Source: Duncaniella sp. (lineage in GTDB: Bacteria; Bacteroidota; Bacteroidia; Bacteroidales; Muribaculaceae). Taken from it: a DNA stretch of 7,754 bases. Made by a program: the position numbers and the translations under genes. The DNA lies in contig JAIDJD010000185.1 of the NCBI GenBank assembly GCA_029052375.1, positions 1 through 7,754 on the forward strand, given 5' to 3'. Shown here piece after piece: positions 5,783 through 7,754 of the stretch; positions within the stretch are counted from its first letter, which is position 1, and each line of letters opens with the position of its first letter. The notes beneath the pieces are model-generated. The model did no database searches, was not told the DNA's origin, and worked only from the letters and a program-made list of their open reading frames with translations.

Positions 5783-7437
5783 TTTCTCTCTGCGGTTTTG
5801 TGGAGTATCTCGCCGTAGCGGGGTGTGGTGAGGACGCTGAGGGCCGAGTCGACGCTCTGGTCGCCCTTGAGCGAGTTCTCCACCTCGCCTGCGCTGTAGT
5901 AGTAGCGCGATACTATCTCGCCTCCGAGATAGCGCGATATGGCGTCGCGGTTGGTGTCGAGGTCGCGTCCCAGGTCGTGCCTGAGCATCCCGGCCAGGAT
6001 GTCGAACTGGCGGCTTGTCGAGTCGTTCATGTAGCCCTCGGCCTCGGCCAGCTTGCGCAGCTGGTCTACGGCGGTCTCGCACACCTTGTCGTACTCGAAC
6101 TTCTCAGGGTCTATGAAGCTCTTGAACTCCTCGTAGATGGTGTCTGTCACCTCAAAGTCGGCCGGCGATGGTATGGAGCTGTGTGAGGCGGCATAACGGG
6201 TGGCGAAGTCGTAGGCCCAGTTGTCGCGCACGATGTTGTAGACTATGCGGTTGATTTCGGGATACTCTACGGTGATGTCGGGGGTGATGCCTCCGCCGTC
6301 GCGCACCTCGCGCCCTCCGGCCGTGTGGAACACCGTGGTGAGCGAGTCGGGGATGCGGGCCACTGAGCCGTCGGGGTTGCGGCGCGAGTAGTCTATGGCC
6401 TGGATCAGACGTCCCGAGGGGATGTAATACTTGGCCACGGTGACCTTGAGCAGGCCGTCGTAGGGGAGCTGGCGTGTGCTCTGGACCAGACCCTTGCCGA
6501 ACGAGCGGTTGCCGATGACCACGGCGCGGTCGAGGTCCTGCAAGGCGCCCGAGACAATCTCGCTGGCCGAGGCCGACGCGGCGTCTATCAGCACGGCCAT
6601 GGGCATCTCGGTGTCTATGGGGCTGACGGATGTCTTGTAGACCTTCTCGTTGAGCACGCCCTTGCCGCGTGTGCTCAGGACGGTGGTGCCCTTGGGCAGG
6701 TAGAGGCCGAGAATCTGCACGGCGCTCTCCACGAGGCCTCCGCCGTTGCCCCTGAGGTCAAGTATCAGCCCCTTGGCCCCGCGCTCCTTGAGCGCCGCTG
6801 TGGCCTCCTTGACTTCAGGAAAGCTCTTCTCCGAGAATGTGTTGAGGCAGATGTAGCCGATGTCGCCAGGGAGCATACCCCAGTAGGGCACGGAGGGTAT
6901 CTGTATCTTGGCTCTGCGGATGTCGAAGCTCAGTATCGAGTCCTTGGCATAGGGGCGCCTGACGGTCACCTTGACGTTGGTGCCGCTCTGCCCCTTGAGG
7001 CGCTCGCTCACCTGCGATGAGGTCCACGTGGTGGCCGAGTCGCCGTCGATGGTGAGGATGATGTCGCCCGCAAGGATGCCGGCCTCCTGGGAGGGCGACC
7101 CCTTGTAGGGCTCGGAGAATATCACGCCCTTGGGCGTCTGCTGTATCAGAGAGCCTATGCCGCCATACTCGCCCGAGGTCATCGTGCGAAACTGTTCCTG
7201 GTCCTTGGCCGATATGTATTCTGTATAGGGGTCCACGTCGTCGAGCATGGCGTTGATGGCCGTCTGGATGCTCTTCTCGGCGTCTATCGTGTCTACGTAG
7301 AAGGTCTGAAGCTCCTTGTAGATGGTGTTGAAGATGTCGAGGTTGCGCGAGATGTCGGTCTTGCGGCTGCGGGTGGCGGCCGAGGTGAGAAGAGAGATGG
7401 CTATGGCGGCTGCCGCGAAGAGGATGATTTTTTTCAT
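5779..7437 (-). CDS. S41 family C-terminal processing protease (CtpA/Prc-like)
   Basis: This is an envelope serine protease of the tail-specific/CtpA type, 552 residues. The N-terminus (MKKIILF, then a hydrophobic stretch to about 20, then TSAATRSRK) is a Sec signal peptide or uncleaved anchor without a lipobox Cys, so the protein acts outside the cytoplasm. A PDZ domain is at about 88-175 (GEYGGIGSLIQ, GSPSQEAGILAGDIILTIDG). The S41 domain carries LILDLRGNGGG (224-234), the nucleophile S290 in AASASASEIVSGAL, and K315 and Q319 in SFGKGLVQS. The Ser-to-Lys gap of 25 and Lys-to-Gln gap of 4 match known CtpB/D1-protease catalytic triads. A helical tail of about 150 residues follows; its role is unknown. 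ATG 7437 is chosen because the longer frame to 7515 begins upstream of the predicted transcription start and would bury the signal peptide. mfd follows with a 4-nt overlap. Substrates cannot be told from sequence. Confidence 0.95.
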   Translation of the reverse strand: MKKIILFAAAAIAISLLTSAATRSRKTDISRNLDIFNTIYKELQTFYVDTIDAEKSIQTAINAMLDDVDPYTEYISAKDQEQFRTMTSGEYGGIGSLIQQTPKGVIFSEPYKGSPSQEAGILAGDIILTIDGDSATTWTSSQVSERLKGQSGTNVKVTVRRPYAKDSILSFDIRRAKIQIPSVPYWGMLPGDIGYICLNTFSEKSFPEVKEATAALKERGAKGLILDLRGNGGGLVESAVQILGLYLPKGTTVLSTRGKGVLNEKVYKTSVSPIDTEMPMAVLIDAASASASEIVSGALQDLDRAVVIGNRSFGKGLVQSTRQLPYDGLLKVTVAKYYIPSGRLIQAIDYSRRNPDGSVARIPDSLTTVFHTAGGREVRDGGGITPDITVEYPEINRIVYNIVRDNWAYDFATRYAASHSSIPSPADFEVTDTIYEEFKSFIDPEKFEYDKVCETAVDQLRKLAEAEGYMNDSTSRQFDILAGMLRHDLGRDLDTNRDAISRYLGGEIVSRYYYSAGEVENSLKGDQSVDSALSVLTTPRYGEILHKTAERK

Positions 7438-7482
7438 ATGTGGCGGGTGTGTGGAGGGGTATGTACTGGTGGGTTGAAACGC

Positions 7483-7497
7483 CGGGCATTCTGCCCG
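7483..7497 (-). other. GC hairpin in the S41 5' leader
   Basis: CGGGCA (7483-7488) pairs perfectly with TGCCCG (7492-7497) around a 3-nt loop. On the predicted S41 transcript it lies about 10-20 nt after the start of the mRNA and about 45 nt before ATG 7437. A compact 5'-end hairpin like this could protect the mRNA from decay. That role is inference, and no riboswitch-like architecture is seen. Confidence 0.45.
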
Positions 7498-7512
7498 CTG
7501 ACGCATAACGGA

Positions 7513-7545
7513 CAAAATTACTCAATAATTATAACAAACTAACAA
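7513..7545 (-). promoter_or_regulatory. Promoter of the S41-mfd operon
   Basis: On the minus strand TAATTTTG (7520 to 7513) is an exact -7 box, and TTG at 7545-7543 is in the -33 position with a 22-nt spacer. Transcription should begin near 7505, giving a leader of about 70 nt. No other promoter is evident before mfd, so mfd probably depends on this one. Confidence 0.6.
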
Positions 7546-7587
7546 CCTGAATGACTAAAAAAGGTCAAAAAAACATCTCCGGAATGG

Positions 7588-7616
7588 AAAAAATCGCCGG
7601 GAAAGCGATTTTTTTT
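7588..7616. terminator. Terminator-like hairpin between divergent promoters
   Basis: AAAAAATCGC (7588-7597) pairs with GCGATTTTTT (7605-7614) around a 7-nt loop, and two further T complete a run of eight. The A-run/T-run symmetry would work on either strand. It lies upstream of both the S41 promoter (minus) and the tRNA promoter (plus), so neither predicted transcript contains it. It could block stray transcription or be a remnant. Confidence 0.55.
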
Positions 7617-7625
7617 GCCAAACAC

Positions 7626-7656
7626 TTGCACAGTTGAAAAAGAAACACTAATTTTG
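7626..7656 (+). promoter_or_regulatory. Promoter of tRNA-Asn
   Basis: The -33 TTG (7626-7628) and the exact -7 box TAATTTTG (7649-7656) are separated by 20 nt, the best-spaced pair in the window. Transcription would start near 7664, about 16 nt before the mature tRNA 5' end at 7680. Confidence 0.75.
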
Positions 7657-7679
7657 CATCGCAAATCGGCAAAATGCCT

Positions 7680-7754
7680 GCTTCAGTAGCTCAGTTGGTT
7701 AGAGCACCTGACTGTTAATCAGGGGGTCGTTGGTTCAAGCCCATCCTGAAGCGC
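7680..7754 (+). tRNA. tRNA-Asn (GUU), cut by the window end in the CCA tail
   Basis: A complete cloverleaf can be drawn. The acceptor stem GCTTCAG (7680-7686) pairs with CTGAAGC (7746-7752) and the discriminator is G7753. The D-stem is GCTC/GAGC. The anticodon stem is CCTGA/TCAGG with loop CTGTTAA, which places GTT at 7714-7716 and reads asparagine codons AAC and AAU. The T-loop is TTCAAGC. The T-stem GTTGG/CCATC has one T-T mismatch (7730 with 7744). Base 7754 is the first C of an apparently encoded CCA end; the rest lies outside the window. It is transcribed divergently from the S41-mfd operon. No integrated element is seen on this side; the 3' half, a common attachment site in tRNA genes, faces out of the window. 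Confidence 0.97.

Noticed and set aside
3062..5818. Long plus-strand open frames opposite mfd (271, 322 and 305 codons)
   Set aside because: They are antisense shadows of the mfd codon pattern, rich in Val, Gly, Ala, Leu and Glu, and have no domain or promoter.
7438..7515. N-terminal extension of the S41 protease from ATG 7515
   Set aside because: It would begin within the -7 box, upstream of the predicted transcription start, and would place 26 Pro/Thr-rich residues before a clear signal peptide.
1..7754. CRISPR array, toxin-antitoxin pair, prophage genes or other multi-gene defence locus
   Set aside because: No spaced repeats, cas genes, phage structural genes or second accessory gene were seen; the Rpn-type nuclease stands alone.

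Overview
The window looks like a piece of a Bacteroidales chromosome (Bacteroidota). Four kinds of evidence point there. Promoter-like boxes fit the Bacteroides primary-sigma consensus (-7 TAnnTTTG, -33 TTG). Start codons lack clear Shine-Dalgarno sequences. The SmpB, Mfd and S41-peptidase proteins read like Bacteroidales forms. Coding DNA is GC-rich while intergenic DNA is AT-rich. A gut member such as Muribaculaceae is plausible, but the family cannot be fixed from sequence alone.

Layout, left to right. Bases 1-189 are a regulatory stretch with two -7 boxes and a perfect tandem repeat. It leads into a two-gene plus-strand unit: a five-helix Yip1-like membrane protein (190-735), then smpB 5 nt later (741-1208). 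A very long hairpin (1241-1289) separates smpB from a convergent minus-strand gene (1308-2162). That gene encodes an Rpn/PDDEXK-type nuclease ('transposase') of visibly lower GC and has its own promoter just upstream. Bases 2163-2404 hold that promoter, an unexplained AT-rich stretch and a strong hairpin with its T-tract facing the plus strand.

Next comes a minus-strand two-gene unit. A promoter near 7513-7545 drives an S41 C-terminal processing protease (7437 down to 5779). This is followed, with a 4-nt GTGA overlap, by mfd (5782 down to 2405), the transcription-repair coupling factor. Bases 7438-7679 are a divergent promoter region with a terminator-like hairpin at its centre. A tRNA-Asn(GUU) gene begins at 7680 and reaches the end of the window, which cuts it within the CCA tail.

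Functionally, most of the window is housekeeping: ribosome rescue (SmpB), rescue of stalled RNA polymerase (Mfd), envelope proteolysis (S41) and translation (tRNA-Asn). The one accessory-looking gene is the Rpn-type nuclease between smpB and mfd. I did not find a clearly new multi-gene system. The points most worth a second look are the nuclease with a possible internal short product, the plus-facing terminator with no gene behind it, and the tandem repeat upstream of the Yip1-smpB unit.
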